64,000 bases of DNA from Mogibacterium sp. (GCA_017431685.1 JAFRKO010000033.1:19876-83875), one strand, 5' to 3'; shown: positions 24,380 to 34,195, numbered from the stretch's first letter. Numbers and translations are program-made. The notes: a model not told the origin generated them from the sequence alone.

Positions 24380-25726
24380 ATGGGGCAGTTAAGTATTTTT
24401 GATAATGCGAATAATGATAATCAGCCGCTCGCTGCGAGGATGCGTCCGAGGAATTTTGATGAGTTCGTCGGCCAGCAGCATCTCGTGGGAGAGGGTAAGG
24501 TGCTGCGCAATCTTATAGAGCGTGACAGTGTTTCCTCGATGATTTTCTGGGGGCCGCCGGGCGTGGGCAAGACTACGCTGGCGCAGATAATCGCAGCCAG
24601 GACAGATGCGCAGTTCATCACTTTCAGTGCTGTGACAAGCGGAATCAAAGACATCAAGACGGTGATGCAGCAGGCAGACAAAATGACAGCCATTGGTGCC
24701 CGCACCATCGTTTTTGTGGATGAGATCCACAGATTCAACAAGGCGCAGCAGGATGCCTTTCTGCCGTTCGTTGAGAAGGGCAGCATAATACTGATTGGCG
24801 CTACTACTGAGAATCCTTCGTTTGAGGTGAACGGCGCTTTGCTTTCAAGATGCAAGGTGTTTGTGCTGCATCAGCTCAGCCCTGAGGACATCGCGCAGCT
24901 GATCAAAAACGCTGTCTCAGACCCGAGAGGCTTCGGCGGCCAGGATCTTCGCATCAGTGATGATGTCGTAAGCGCGCTGGCATCGTTCGCCAACGGTGAC
25001 GCAAGGACCGCGCTCTCGACGCTCGATATGATGGTGCTGAACGCAGATCATTCGAGTGATCCTGCGGACGGGCACGAGGTGATCACCGTAACGACTGAAG
25101 ACTTTGAGCAGTGCACTTCGAGGAAGTCGCTGCTATACGATAAGCAGGGGGAGGAGCACTATAATCTTATTTCGGCCCTTCACAAATCTATGAGGAATTC
25201 CGATGCGGATGCCGCGGTCTACTGGCTGGCGCGCATGCTGGAGTCGGGCGAGGATCCGATGTATATAGCGCGCCGCGTTACAAGGTTTGCTGCTGAAGAC
25301 GTCGGCCTCGCTGATCCGAGAGCTCTGGAGCTCTCGGTGGCGGCATTCCAGGCATGTCATCTGATAGGAATGCCGGAGTGCAGCGTGCACCTCACCGAGG
25401 CCGTCATATATAACGCGCTTGCTCCGAAATCCAACGCCATGGAGGTTGCATATATGCAGGCGGCGCGCGATGCCAACGAGCACTTTGCCGAACCTGTTCC
25501 GCTTCATATACGCAATGCTCCTACAAAGCTTATGAAGGAGCTCGACTATGGAAAGGGCTATATCTATGCCCATGATACCGAAGACAAGATAGCTGATATG
25601 GAATGTCTGCCGGACAACCTCCGTGGCACGGAATACTATCATCCTGGTAATCAGGGGTTCGAGCCGCGCTTTAAAGAACGCTATGAAGCCATCAGAAAGT
25701 GGAGAGAAGAGCACAGAAAAAAGTGA
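24380..25726 (+). CDS. rarA: Replication-associated recombination protein A (RarA/MgsA)
   Basis: The 448-residue AAA+ protein is typical in length. MRPRNFDEFVGQQHLVG, Walker A WGPPGVGKTT, Walker B IVFVDEIHRFNKAQQDAFLP and sensor LIGATTENPSFEVN are the RarA landmarks. The C-terminal tetramerisation domain contains ARRVTRFAAEDVGLADPRAL and YHPGNQGFEPRFKER. RarA acts at stalled replication forks in the cytoplasm. No strong ribosome site precedes ATG 24380. The gene lies 42 bases after the GNAT gene. Confidence 0.93.
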   Translation: MGQLSIFDNANNDNQPLAARMRPRNFDEFVGQQHLVGEGKVLRNLIERDSVSSMIFWGPPGVGKTTLAQIIAARTDAQFITFSAVTSGIKDIKTVMQQADKMTAIGARTIVFVDEIHRFNKAQQDAFLPFVEKGSIILIGATTENPSFEVNGALLSRCKVFVLHQLSPEDIAQLIKNAVSDPRGFGGQDLRISDDVVSALASFANGDARTALSTLDMMVLNADHSSDPADGHEVITVTTEDFEQCTSRKSLLYDKQGEEHYNLISALHKSMRNSDADAAVYWLARMLESGEDPMYIARRVTRFAAEDVGLADPRALELSVAAFQACHLIGMPECSVHLTEAVIYNALAPKSNAMEVAYMQAARDANEHFAEPVPLHIRNAPTKLMKELDYGKGYIYAHDTEDKIADMECLPDNLRGTEYYHPGNQGFEPRFKERYEAIRKWREEHRKK

Positions 25727-25807
25727 TAAAAACGCTGCGTTCCTGGGATGCAGCCTAAAGGGGATCAGAGAATAATCACATCTCATATCTGAGAAAAGGG
25801 GGGTACT

Positions 25808-27085
25808 ATGGAAAAGACTGACAGCAGATATTCAGCATATATACAGATCCTCAAAGAGGAGCTTCTGCCGGCGATGGGCTGCACAGAACCGATCGCCATC
25901 GCCTATGCCGCGGCTAAGGCTGCCGCAGTGCTCGGCACCAGGCCTGAGCGTTTGCTGGTAGAAGTCAGCGGCAACATAATAAAGAACGTAAAGAGCGTTG
26001 TGGTGCCTCATACAGGCGGCCTCAGGGGCATTCCGGCAGCCGCGGCAGCCGGCGCCGCCGCAGGCGACGCCGACGCAGAGCTCGAGGTCATCTCGAATGT
26101 AACACCGGAGCAGATCGAAGAGATCGGAGCTTTTCTGCAGGAAGCACCTATCGAGGTCAGGCACGTCAACAACGGCCACATCTTCGACATATCTGTGACT
26201 GCATCTGCCGGGGAAGAATCCGCGTGCGTACGCATCGTGGACTATCACACTAATATAGTGCTGGTAAAACACAATGATGAAGTCCTGTTCTCGAAAGACA
26301 TTGAGGAGCCTAAGGAATCAGGACTTACAGACAGAGACTGCCTCACCATCGAGGGCATAGTCGAGTTCGCAGACATCGTTGATGTAGAAGAGGTCCGCGA
26401 AACTCTTGAAAGACAGATCAGCTACAACATGGCAATCGCAGAGGAAGGGCTTGCCGGCGATTACGGCGCAAACATCGGAAGCACCATGATGCTTGGACAT
26501 GAGTACGATCTCAAGTATGTCATGAGATCATATGCCGCTGCTGCAAGTGATGCGCGTATGAACGGCTGTGAGCTTCCTGTAGTCATCAACTCCGGAAGCG
26601 GCAACCAGGGCATCACTACCAGCGTCCCGGTGATTGTCTATGCGAGAGCTCGCAACAAATCAAATGAGGAACTCCTTCGTGCTCTCTGCGTATCCAACCT
26701 GGTCACCACCCACCTCAAGACCGGCATAGGCAGACTTTCAGCGTACTGCGGAGCTGTCAGCGCGGGCTGCGGTGCCGGAGCTGGTATCGCCTATATGCAG
26801 GGAGGTGGAGTCGAAGCCGTGGCGCACACTGTTGTAAACGCGATCGCGATCAACTCGGGTATCGTCTGCGACGGAGCCAAGGCAAGCTGCGCCGCCAAGA
26901 TATCTGTGGCCGTTGAAGCAGGACTCATGGGGCTGTCTATGTACAACAAAGGGAATGCATTTTTCGGAGGTGACGGTCTGGTAAAGAACGGCGTCGAAAG
27001 CACGATAGATACAGTAGGCCGTCTGGCCAGGTTCGGCATGAAAGAGACCGACGAGGAGATCATCCGCCTCATGCTCGAAGACTAG
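25808..27085 (+). CDS. cyuA: L-cysteine desulfidase / serine dehydratase alpha-like (UPF0597, CyuA/YhaM)
   Basis: The 425-residue length fits the UPF0597 family. LPAMGCTEPIAIAYAAAKA near the start holds Cys25. Conserved Cys residues further on (YCGAVSAGCGAGAG, GIVCDGAKASCAAK) suit a [4Fe-4S] cluster as in serine dehydratases. Characterised members break L-cysteine into pyruvate, ammonia and sulfide in anaerobes. A GGGG site lies before ATG 25808. It stands alone between rarA and deoD, with no cysteine permease beside it. Serine as substrate cannot be excluded. Confidence 0.85.
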   Translation: MEKTDSRYSAYIQILKEELLPAMGCTEPIAIAYAAAKAAAVLGTRPERLLVEVSGNIIKNVKSVVVPHTGGLRGIPAAAAAGAAAGDADAELEVISNVTPEQIEEIGAFLQEAPIEVRHVNNGHIFDISVTASAGEESACVRIVDYHTNIVLVKHNDEVLFSKDIEEPKESGLTDRDCLTIEGIVEFADIVDVEEVRETLERQISYNMAIAEEGLAGDYGANIGSTMMLGHEYDLKYVMRSYAAAASDARMNGCELPVVINSGSGNQGITTSVPVIVYARARNKSNEELLRALCVSNLVTTHLKTGIGRLSAYCGAVSAGCGAGAGIAYMQGGGVEAVAHTVVNAIAINSGIVCDGAKASCAAKISVAVEAGLMGLSMYNKGNAFFGGDGLVKNGVESTIDTVGRLARFGMKETDEEIIRLMLED

Positions 27086-27223
27086 ACCGGACAATAATCC
27101 CGGCGATGATTCTACGGCAATTATCCGGTTGCATGGCTATCACAGCAGCCCATTTATCCGCGTTAACATTTGTGATAATATAGTTTTGTAAAGTAATAAA
27201 TTACAGCAGAAAGGAGACTAGTT

Positions 27224-27931
27224 ATGGCAATCCCTACTCCTCATATAAATGCAAAAGCAGGCGACTTCGCGGAAACGGTCCTTATGCCGGGCGATCCGCT
27301 TCGCAGCAAGTTCATCGCAGAAACATTCCTCGAAAACCCGGTCCTTGTAAACAATGTCCGCGGCGTTCAGGGATACACAGGCACCTACAAGGGCAAGAGA
27401 GTATCGGTAATGGCTTCCGGAATGGGTCAGCCGGCAATCGGCATTTACTCATATGAGCTCTTCGCGTTCTACGATGTAAAGAATATTATCAGGATCGGCT
27501 CCTGCGGATCTATCGATCCTGAGCTCCACGTACGCGACATCGTAATCGCTCAGGCAGCATGCACAAACGGCAGCTATGCAAATCAGTATGAGCTTCCGGG
27601 CACATTTGCTCCGATCGCTTCGTTTGAACTCCTTGAAAAAGCCGTTGCAGCAACAAGAGCATCCGGTGCCAATTTCAAGGTAGGCAACATTCTTTCATCG
27701 GATATGTTCTATGATGATGCTGCATCCGCAATGAGATGGTCGAAGATGGGAGTTCTCGGAATCGAAATGGAATCCGCTGCTCTCTACTGCAATGCAGCAA
27801 GACTCGGCAAAAACGGTCTTTGCATCTGCACAGTATCAGACTCCTTCAACTATCCTGAAGAGAACACCACAGCAGAGGAGCGCCAGAACTCCTTCACAAA
27901 GATGATGGAGATCGCTCTCGAGATCGCATAG
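27224..27931 (+). CDS. deoD: Purine-nucleoside phosphorylase, DeoD type
   Basis: The 235-residue protein matches hexameric bacterial DeoD: MATPHINA-like start (AIPTPHINAK), VLMPGDPLRSKFIAE for phosphate binding, SGMGQPAIGIYSYELF, RIGSCGSI, and GIEMESAALY plus VSDSF for the nucleoside site. It cleaves purine (deoxy)ribonucleosides with phosphate. AAGGAG stands before ATG 27224. The last codons are partly duplicated just downstream of the stop. Confidence 0.95.
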   Translation: MAIPTPHINAKAGDFAETVLMPGDPLRSKFIAETFLENPVLVNNVRGVQGYTGTYKGKRVSVMASGMGQPAIGIYSYELFAFYDVKNIIRIGSCGSIDPELHVRDIVIAQAACTNGSYANQYELPGTFAPIASFELLEKAVAATRASGANFKVGNILSSDMFYDDAASAMRWSKMGVLGIEMESAALYCNAARLGKNGLCICTVSDSFNYPEENTTAEERQNSFTKMMEIALEIA

Positions 27932-27984
27932 TAATGAAGACCGCCCTCGAGATTGCATGGTCGAGATCGCATAGTAATGAAGAC
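27918..27984. repeat. Duplication of the deoD 3' end
   Basis: A 24-base sequence spanning the deoD stop (27918-27941, starting TCGAGATCGCATAG) recurs exactly at 27961-27984, period 43. A partial third unit, CTCGAGATTGCATGG, stands at 27946-27960. Confidence 0.8.
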
Positions 27985-28556
27985 TGCTCTCCAGGACGCA
28001 TAGCGCTCACTCTCTAGAACGCAAAGGGGGCGCACAAGGCATCCCGAGCTCCCATATAATTTATAGAAAATGAACGGATCTGACCTAACCTGAACGTCAG
28101 ATCCGTTTTTCATTGTACGAAAACAGACACTTGTTGTATTGGTAGTTACGAAAAAGCAGTTTTATAAATTTTTCTTAATTTGGGGGCAAATTCACCTTCT
28201 TTTTCAGAAAAATTCGGGAGATTTTTTCTATACATGCATATACATTTTGAAAAACCTTGAATAACGATATGCAAAATACAAAAATCAGGTTAACGATTGA
28301 GGCTCTATAGGAAATTTAAGAACATAATTTTCGCTCATCTCGTCGAGAGCGGCAATTATGCACATTTTTTTCTTAATAAAGTGGTAAAATAAGACTGGTT
28401 TTAAGAAAATTTTTTTAAACTCCTTTTCATGCATGGGCAGGAGACTGTTTTTGCAGAATAAATATCCATCTTTGTGAATATGCGTGAAATGGAGAGACTG
28501 GCGTCATATATTACCGCTGGTTTGCAACGGTTATTGCCGGGAAAGAGAGAAGTAAG
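27985..28556. other. AT-rich non-coding stretch
   Basis: It holds the deoD-side terminator (28073-28110) and then, from about 28130 to 28430, sequence with long A and T runs that is clearly poorer in G+C than its neighbours. TAAAAT at 28385-28390 could be a -10 box. No gene is visible. Confidence 0.6.
28073..28110 (+). terminator. Terminator after deoD
   Basis: A perfect 12-bp stem, AACGGATCTGAC (28073-28084) with GTCAGATCCGTT (28096-28107), followed by T residues to 28110. Confidence 0.92.
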
Positions 28557-29348
28557 ATGTATTATAAAGACCAAATGATTGCACTGAGAGCGTCGATGAG
28601 CGACTTGATTTCTGATCTTAAAAGAGAAGCTGAGACCCTGCCGGAAGGAAGCCTTTATGTTAATCAGAAAGGCGGGAAAAATTACTATGTTCAAGGACTT
28701 CCAAAAGCGGGCAACCGGAAGAAAGCCCGCAAAGTTGCTATAACGAAGGACAGCGAACTGGTCCTGGCGCTGGTTCGTAAAAAATATGTAGAAACTGCGA
28801 TCCCAATCATCGTAAAAAATCTGGAGGAGCTGGATAGAGCTATCGAAAACTATACTCCGGTTGCAGAGGTGAGTGTGATGCAGTCATTCTGTGAAAAGTA
28901 TCCGGAGCTGTCAAAAGGGATCTTTTATGGCGGAAAAGATCCCGTTGCATGGGCAGATGAATACGAGCAGCATGTTTTTTATGCTGACGATTATAAGTCA
29001 GTATCCGCACAGGGAGAGGATATGAGATCGGGAGGCGAAATGTATATTTCGGCAAGACTTGATCACTACGGGATACCATATAGATATGAAGCTGAGACGG
29101 GCGTTCCTGACCTAAACTATGCGCCGGATTTCACCATCATGCGGCCAAGGGATCACAAAATCATATACTGGGAGCACTTTGGAAAAGTGACTGATTACGG
29201 TTACGTTCTGGATAATATTGGAAAAGTGAAAGATTATATCAGTTACGGGATCAAACCTTGGGATAATCTCATTATGACATTCAGCAACGAGAAGGGCGGA
29301 TATGACGGAAAACTTATTGATGCCATGATCGAGTGCTGGCTGCTATAG
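28557..29348 (+). CDS. Orphan protein with a PD-(D/E)XK nuclease-like C-terminal region
   Basis: The 263-residue protein has an N-terminal helical part (about 1-35) and a basic middle (KGGKNYYVQGLPKAGNRKKARK). The C-terminal region (about 155-260) contains GEMYISARLDHYGIPYRYEAE, then YAPDFTIM and IIYWEHFGKVTD. A Glu in the helix, Asp in PDF and Glu in WEHFG fit the PD-(D/E)XK fold in the variant where WEHxG replaces ExK. This is inference from motif spacing. The gene is bounded by terminators and lies in AT-rich sequence, consistent with acquisition. GAGAGAAG precedes the ATG at 28557. Confidence 0.65.
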   Translation: MYYKDQMIALRASMSDLISDLKREAETLPEGSLYVNQKGGKNYYVQGLPKAGNRKKARKVAITKDSELVLALVRKKYVETAIPIIVKNLEELDRAIENYTPVAEVSVMQSFCEKYPELSKGIFYGGKDPVAWADEYEQHVFYADDYKSVSAQGEDMRSGGEMYISARLDHYGIPYRYEAETGVPDLNYAPDFTIMRPRDHKIIYWEHFGKVTDYGYVLDNIGKVKDYISYGIKPWDNLIMTFSNEKGGYDGKLIDAMIECWLL

Positions 29349-29422
29349 ATGCATCAGCGGTGTTCCTCACAACGATTTAGCTTATCGTTCGTGCGCACGG
29401 GCTGTCTTATGGAAGCGTTTTG

Positions 29423-29449
29423 AAAAAGCTTGGAAAAACCCAGCTTTTT
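29423..29449. terminator. Terminator-like hairpin between the orphan gene and asnS
   Basis: AAAAAGCT (29423-29430) pairs with AGCTTTTT (29442-29449); GG and CC extend it across a mismatch. The A run and T run make it usable on both strands. Confidence 0.7.
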
Positions 29450-29450
29450 G

Positions 29451-29480
29451 ATGACATCATATGACCGCTTGTGATATAAT
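29451..29480 (+). promoter_or_regulatory. asnS promoter with extended -10
   Basis: ATGACA (29451-29456) and TATAAT (29475-29480) are 18 bases apart. TG at 29472-29473 gives the extended -10 form TGATATAAT, seen at two other promoters in the window. Confidence 0.6.
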
Positions 29481-29560
29481 CTTACGGCTAGTGCGGTGCA
29501 CCGGCAAAATTTAGTATACAAAACGCGCGGCCCCGATCAGCTGCGCAAAGAGAGTGAAAA

Positions 29561-30955
29561 ATGAAAGATATTGAGATCAGAGAATTATTCAGAAACACAG
29601 AAGCTTACGCAGACAAAGAGGTATTGGTATACGGCTGGGTAAGGGGAAACAGAAGCTCCAATCAGTTCGGATTCCTCTCGCTTAATGACGGTACATTCTT
29701 CACACCTGTGCAGGTGGTCTATGAGGCAGACAAGCTCGCAAACTTTTCCGAGGTGTCGAAATTCAGACTGAGCGCAGGAGTAAGAGTTAAAGGCACACTG
29801 GTGCTCACACCTGAAGCAAAGCAGCCGTTTGAGATCAAGGCCGATGAGATCGTGCTCGAGGCAGATTCCGACGCGGATTATCCGCTTCAGAAGAAGCGCC
29901 ACAGCATGGAGTTCCTCCGGGAGATCGCTCATCTGAGACCTCGCAGCAACACATTCAGCGCGGTGTTCAGAGCGCGCAGTGTCGCAGCTTATGCGATCCA
30001 CAAGTTCTTCCAGGAAAAAGACTTCATCTATGTTCACTCGCCTGAGATCACATGCAGCGATGCAGAAGGCGCCGGCGAGATGTTCCAGGTAACAACACTT
30101 GACCTTGATAACCTGCCGAGAGATGCTGAGGGCAACATCGATTACAGCAAGGATTTCTTCGGTAAAAAGTCTAACCTGACAGTGTCTGGTCAGCTCGAAG
30201 GAGAAATCATGGCGCTCGCGTTCCGCAACATCTATACGTTCGGACCTACGTTCCGCGCTGAGAACTCCAACACGGCAAGGCACGCCTCCGAGTTCTGGAT
30301 GATGGAGCCTGAGATGGCATTCTGCGACATCAACGGCAATATGGATCTGGCTGAGGAGATGATCAAGTTCATTATCACCTATGTCCTGGAGAAGTGCCCT
30401 GAGGAAATGCAGTTCTTCAACAGCTTCATCGACAAGGGCCTTCTGGAGAGACTCGACCACATCGTCAACTCTGATTTCGTCCGCATCACATACACAGAAG
30501 CGGTAGACATCCTTCAGAAGTCGGGCAAGAAGTTCGAATATCCGGTAGAGTGGGGACTCGAGCTCCAGACCGAGCATGAGCGTTATCTTACAGAAGAGGT
30601 CTTCAAGAAGCCGATGTTCGTCATCAACTATCCGAAAGACTGCAAGGCCTTCTACATGAGACTCAACGATGACGGCAAGACTGTAGCCGCTATGGATATG
30701 CTGGTACCTGGAGTCGGAGAGATCATCGGCGGAAGCCAGAGAGAAGAGCGCTATGACGTCCTCGTTCAGAGGATCAAAGAGCTTGGTCTCGATGAGAGTA
30801 CTTACGACTGGTACCTCGACCTTCGCAGATACGGCGGCGTATTCCATTCAGGATACGGACTCGGATTCGACCGCATTCTCATGTACCTCACGGGCATGAG
30901 CAACATCAGAGACGTTCAGATGTTCCCACGCACACCGGGCAACGCTGAATTCTAA
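29561..30955 (+). CDS. asnS: Asparaginyl-tRNA synthetase
   Basis: The 464-residue class II synthetase has an N-terminal OB-fold (about 15-110, [22 protein letters not shown]) and the catalytic core. Motif 2 is [25 protein letters not shown] and motif 3 [15 protein letters not shown]. The pattern [17 protein letters not shown] and lack of a GAD insert place it with AsnRS, not AspRS. It charges tRNA-Asn with asparagine in the cytoplasm. No T-box leader is visible in the short upstream region. Confidence 0.95.
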   Translation: MKDIEIRELFRNTEAYADKEVLVYGWVRGNRSSNQFGFLSLNDGTFFTPVQVVYEADKLANFSEVSKFRLSAGVRVKGTLVLTPEAKQPFEIKADEIVLEADSDADYPLQKKRHSMEFLREIAHLRPRSNTFSAVFRARSVAAYAIHKFFQEKDFIYVHSPEITCSDAEGAGEMFQVTTLDLDNLPRDAEGNIDYSKDFFGKKSNLTVSGQLEGEIMALAFRNIYTFGPTFRAENSNTARHASEFWMMEPEMAFCDINGNMDLAEEMIKFIITYVLEKCPEEMQFFNSFIDKGLLERLDHIVNSDFVRITYTEAVDILQKSGKKFEYPVEWGLELQTEHERYLTEEVFKKPMFVINYPKDCKAFYMRLNDDGKTVAAMDMLVPGVGEIIGGSQREERYDVLVQRIKELGLDESTYDWYLDLRRYGGVFHSGYGLGFDRILMYLTGMSNIRDVQMFPRTPGNAEF

Positions 30956-31045
30956 AGCAGTTAATCAGCGGCCGGCTGAAAACACGCGGCTGCATCACTA
31001 AAAGAGATATAAAAGAAAAGATATACAACATTTCAGGAGGAACAC

Positions 31046-32986
31046 ATGAAAGGCTATTCAAGCGATAAGATCCGCAACATCGTACTGCTGGGACACGGCA
31101 GCACAGGCAAGACCACCTTCCTTGAAGCAGGTCTGCTGAACACCAAGGTTATCAGCAGACTCGGAAAGGTTGAGTCGGGCAACACAGTATCCGACTATGA
31201 AAAGATGGAGATCGAAAAAGGATACACCATCAACCAGACACTCGTTCCTGTAGAGTACAAGGGAACAAAGCTCAATTTCATCGATACTCCGGGATTCTTC
31301 GACTTCGCAGGAGAGGCAAGAGCTGCACTTTCGACAGGAGCTACAGCGATCATCATGGTCGATGCTTCGTCCGGCATCCAGGTCGGAACAGAAAAGGCAT
31401 GGGATCTTGTCAAGGAGTTCAATTCACCTGCGTTCTTCATCATCAACAAGATCGATAAGGACAACGTTGAGCTCGACGAGGTCATCTCGGCAATCCAGGA
31501 CAAGTTCGGCAGCGCATGTGTTACTCTTGATGACAAGGACGCTCTCGACGAGGCTGTAGCAGCTGCTGATGAGGAACTCATGGAGAAGTTCTTCGAGGGA
31601 GAGGCTTTCACAGATGAGGAGTTCGCTCATGGTCTGGCAACAGGTATCCACAACGGAGACATCATGCCTATCATGACAATGAGCGCTCTTACGGGCGAGG
31701 GAGTAGACGAAGTTCTCGACTCTCTCTGCAAGTATGTGCCAAAGCCGGCAACAGTCGTTACAGAAGCAAAGGATGCTGACGGCAACGACATCGAGATCGC
31801 ATGCGATCCTGCAGGAGATCTTGTTATCTACATCTTCAAGACACTCGCTGACCCGTTCCTCGGAAAGATCTCATACGCAAAGGTCGTTTCGGGCACACTC
31901 AAGTCCGGCACTGACCTTTACAACCCACGTTCAGAGAAGGCTGAGAAGCTCGGTTCCGTCTTCTTCGTAAGAGGTAAGGCTCAGGAGATGACAGATACTG
32001 TAGTCGCAGGCGATATGGTAGCTCTTGGTAAGCTCCAGAACACAAAGACAGGCGACACACTCTGCGCTAAGAACAAGCAGGTAACAGTTAAGCCTGCTGC
32101 ATTCCCTACACCTTGCTACTTCGTAGCTGTAGAGGCTGCAGACAAGAACGAAGACGAGAAGATGGCTCAGGGTCTCTCCAGACTCATGGAAGAGGATCCT
32201 ACATTCGTTCTCGAGAGAAACGCTGAGACACATCAGACACTGCTCGGCGGCCAGGGCGACATCCAGCTCGGAATCATCCAGGCTAAGCTCAAAGACAGAT
32301 ATGGCGTAAGCGTAAATGTTGTTCCTCAGAAGATCGCTTACAGAGAGACCATCAAGGGTAACTCCGATGTTCAGGGTAAGCATAAGAAGCAGTCCGGCGG
32401 TGCCGGCCAGTACGGTGATGTTCACATCAGATTCTCGCCATCCACAGAGCCAGGACTCGAGTTCAGCGAAGAGCTCTTCGGCGGATCGGTTCCTAAGAAC
32501 TACGTTCCTGCTGTTGAGAAGGGACTCCTCGAGTGCATGGAGAAGGGCCCTCTCGCAGGATGCAAAGTACAGAACATCAAGGCTGTTCTCTACGACGGTT
32601 CCTATCACGAAGTAGACTCCAACGAAGTATCGTTCAAGATCGCTGCTTCGCTCGCATTCAAGAAGGGTATCGTTGAGGCTAAGCCTTGCCTCCTCGAGCC
32701 TATAATGAAGCTCGAGATCACAGTTCCTGAGCAGTATGTAGGTGCTGTAATGGGCGACATGCCTAACAGACGTGGAATAGTACTTGGTATGGATTCCTCG
32801 CACCGTGGAACAATTCTCCACGCTGAGGCTCCTCAGGCAGAGCTCTTCGACTACGCTATCGCGCTCAGATCGATGACTCAGGCAAGAGGATCCTTCACTG
32901 TAGAGTTCGCAAGATATGCAGAGCTTCCGGGTAACCTGGCAGACAAGGTTATCGCAGCTTACAAGAAGGAACAGGAAGAGAAGTAA
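31046..32986 (+). CDS. Elongation factor G-like protein (EF-G paralogue)
   Basis: The 646-residue GTPase is shorter than canonical EF-G (about 690). G1 is GHGSTGKTT, G3 DTPGFFDF, G4 NKID and G5 around MSALTG. Switch I reads SDYEKMEIEKGYTINQT rather than the canonical RGITI pattern. Domain IV retains GGAGQYGDVHIRFSP. The normal fusA is expected downstream of rpsG, outside the window, so this is a second EF-G-like protein of the type annotated FusA2 in Firmicutes. Its role (recycling, stress or regulation) is unknown. CAGGAGG precedes the ATG, and a terminator follows the gene. Confidence 0.85.
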   Translation: MKGYSSDKIRNIVLLGHGSTGKTTFLEAGLLNTKVISRLGKVESGNTVSDYEKMEIEKGYTINQTLVPVEYKGTKLNFIDTPGFFDFAGEARAALSTGATAIIMVDASSGIQVGTEKAWDLVKEFNSPAFFIINKIDKDNVELDEVISAIQDKFGSACVTLDDKDALDEAVAAADEELMEKFFEGEAFTDEEFAHGLATGIHNGDIMPIMTMSALTGEGVDEVLDSLCKYVPKPATVVTEAKDADGNDIEIACDPAGDLVIYIFKTLADPFLGKISYAKVVSGTLKSGTDLYNPRSEKAEKLGSVFFVRGKAQEMTDTVVAGDMVALGKLQNTKTGDTLCAKNKQVTVKPAAFPTPCYFVAVEAADKNEDEKMAQGLSRLMEEDPTFVLERNAETHQTLLGGQGDIQLGIIQAKLKDRYGVSVNVVPQKIAYRETIKGNSDVQGKHKKQSGGAGQYGDVHIRFSPSTEPGLEFSEELFGGSVPKNYVPAVEKGLLECMEKGPLAGCKVQNIKAVLYDGSYHEVDSNEVSFKIAASLAFKKGIVEAKPCLLEPIMKLEITVPEQYVGAVMGDMPNRRGIVLGMDSSHRGTILHAEAPQAELFDYAIALRSMTQARGSFTVEFARYAELPGNLADKVIAAYKKEQEEK

Positions 32987-33010
32987 TAGCTTTTTCCATA
33001 AATCGAAAAT

Positions 33011-33046
33011 GAGCCCTTTTCCTACAGCGGAAGAGGGCTCTTGTTT
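33011..33046 (+). terminator. Terminator after the EF-G-like gene
   Basis: GAGCCCTTTTCC (33011-33022) pairs with GGAAGAGGGCTC (33029-33040) with one G-T pair, then TTGTTT. Confidence 0.85.
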
Positions 33047-33097
33047 AGAAAATAATAGCGTCGAAACACAGATTGTTCGATGCTGAGGGGGCTAATA

Positions 33098-34159
33098 ATG
33101 TCAAAGATTGATAGCTCAAATGCCAAGGAACATTCATATCCGGTTTACGGAAGACAGTTCAAGTCTTATAAATGGTATAAGCCGATCATCGTGGCTGTAC
33201 TGTTTTTTATTTTCTATATTCTTTTCGCCGGACTCCTTATGGCAGGAATGGTGGTCGTTGCCGGACAGGGAGCAACGCCTGATATTTTCATAGAGAGACT
33301 TACAATCATATTTGCAAATAGCTATGACGCCATGGAACTTGCAAATGCGTCGCAGTCCATTGTAAGCCTCGGCAGCGTTGCGGTTATGATACCTGCGCTG
33401 TGGCTGGCATCGGCAATAGTGCGTGACAGACCGTTTTCGTCCTATTCGTCTTCAAGGGGCGGATGGAGCAGCAAGGTGTTCTGGAGAACGTTCCCTGTGG
33501 CGTTCGTCTGCATCGGTATACCTATCATAATTGACAATCTGCTTTATTATCACAATCTTGGCAACTTCCAGATGAAATTCACTATTGCAAGCTTTGCAGT
33601 AGTAACTATTCTGGGACCGTTTCAGTGCATCGCTGAGGAGTATGCGTTCCGCGGACTTCTTATGCAGACTCTCGGATCGTGGTTCAGGCTGCCGATTATA
33701 GCAGTGATACTTCAGTCAGCCATCTTCGCGCTGATGCACCCATACAATACGATAGGACAGATCGGGATCTTCGTCAGCGGCTGTGTGTTTGCGTTCAGTG
33801 CATGGACCGGCAGGGGCATAGAGGTTTCTTCGGCGTACCATATCGCCAATAATATGACGATCTTCTACATGCAGGGAATGAATCTGGCAACGATCGAAAG
33901 CAACACAACTATGCATGATCTTTTGCTGGAGATATGTACAGGCGTTGTATTTGTGATCCTTATTTTCATCATAAGCAAAAAGACCAGCTGGTTCAGCAGG
34001 ATGAAAAAAGATGACGCGGCTGCATGGAACCAGAGGATAGATGATAAGCTCGCCCGTAAAGAAGCGAAAGAGGCTGCGAAAGAAGAGAAGCTGGCTGCAA
34101 AAAACGCAAAGACAGGAGCTCACGACGGAGGAACATCCGGCAAGCACTTCAAACAATAA
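33098..34159 (+). CDS. CPBP-family intramembrane metalloprotease
   Basis: The 353-residue protein has about eight membrane helices. The ABI/CPBP motifs are EEYAFRGLLMQ (Glu-Glu and Arg), SAIFALMHPYN (His), and SSAYHIANNM (second His). These build a zinc site within the membrane. The C-terminal tail is a Lys/Ala/Glu-rich helix (KEAKEAAKEEKLAAKNAK) that should lie in the cytoplasm. ATG 33098 is chosen because GAGGGGG (33086-33092) stands six bases before it; the frame also has an ATG at 33080. The substrate is unknown. Confidence 0.85.
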   Translation: MSKIDSSNAKEHSYPVYGRQFKSYKWYKPIIVAVLFFIFYILFAGLLMAGMVVVAGQGATPDIFIERLTIIFANSYDAMELANASQSIVSLGSVAVMIPALWLASAIVRDRPFSSYSSSRGGWSSKVFWRTFPVAFVCIGIPIIIDNLLYYHNLGNFQMKFTIASFAVVTILGPFQCIAEEYAFRGLLMQTLGSWFRLPIIAVILQSAIFALMHPYNTIGQIGIFVSGCVFAFSAWTGRGIEVSSAYHIANNMTIFYMQGMNLATIESNTTMHDLLLEICTGVVFVILIFIISKKTSWFSRMKKDDAAAWNQRIDDKLARKEAKEAAKEEKLAAKNAKTGAHDGGTSGKHFKQ

Positions 34160-34195
34160 AACAGTTTGCTTTTGCGGCTTAAAAGAATCACCATG

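Noticed and set aside
29349..29560. T-box riboswitch before asnS (also considered for proS and cysS)
   Set aside because: The conserved T-box sequence and antiterminator are absent, and the upstream gaps of proS and cysS are too short.
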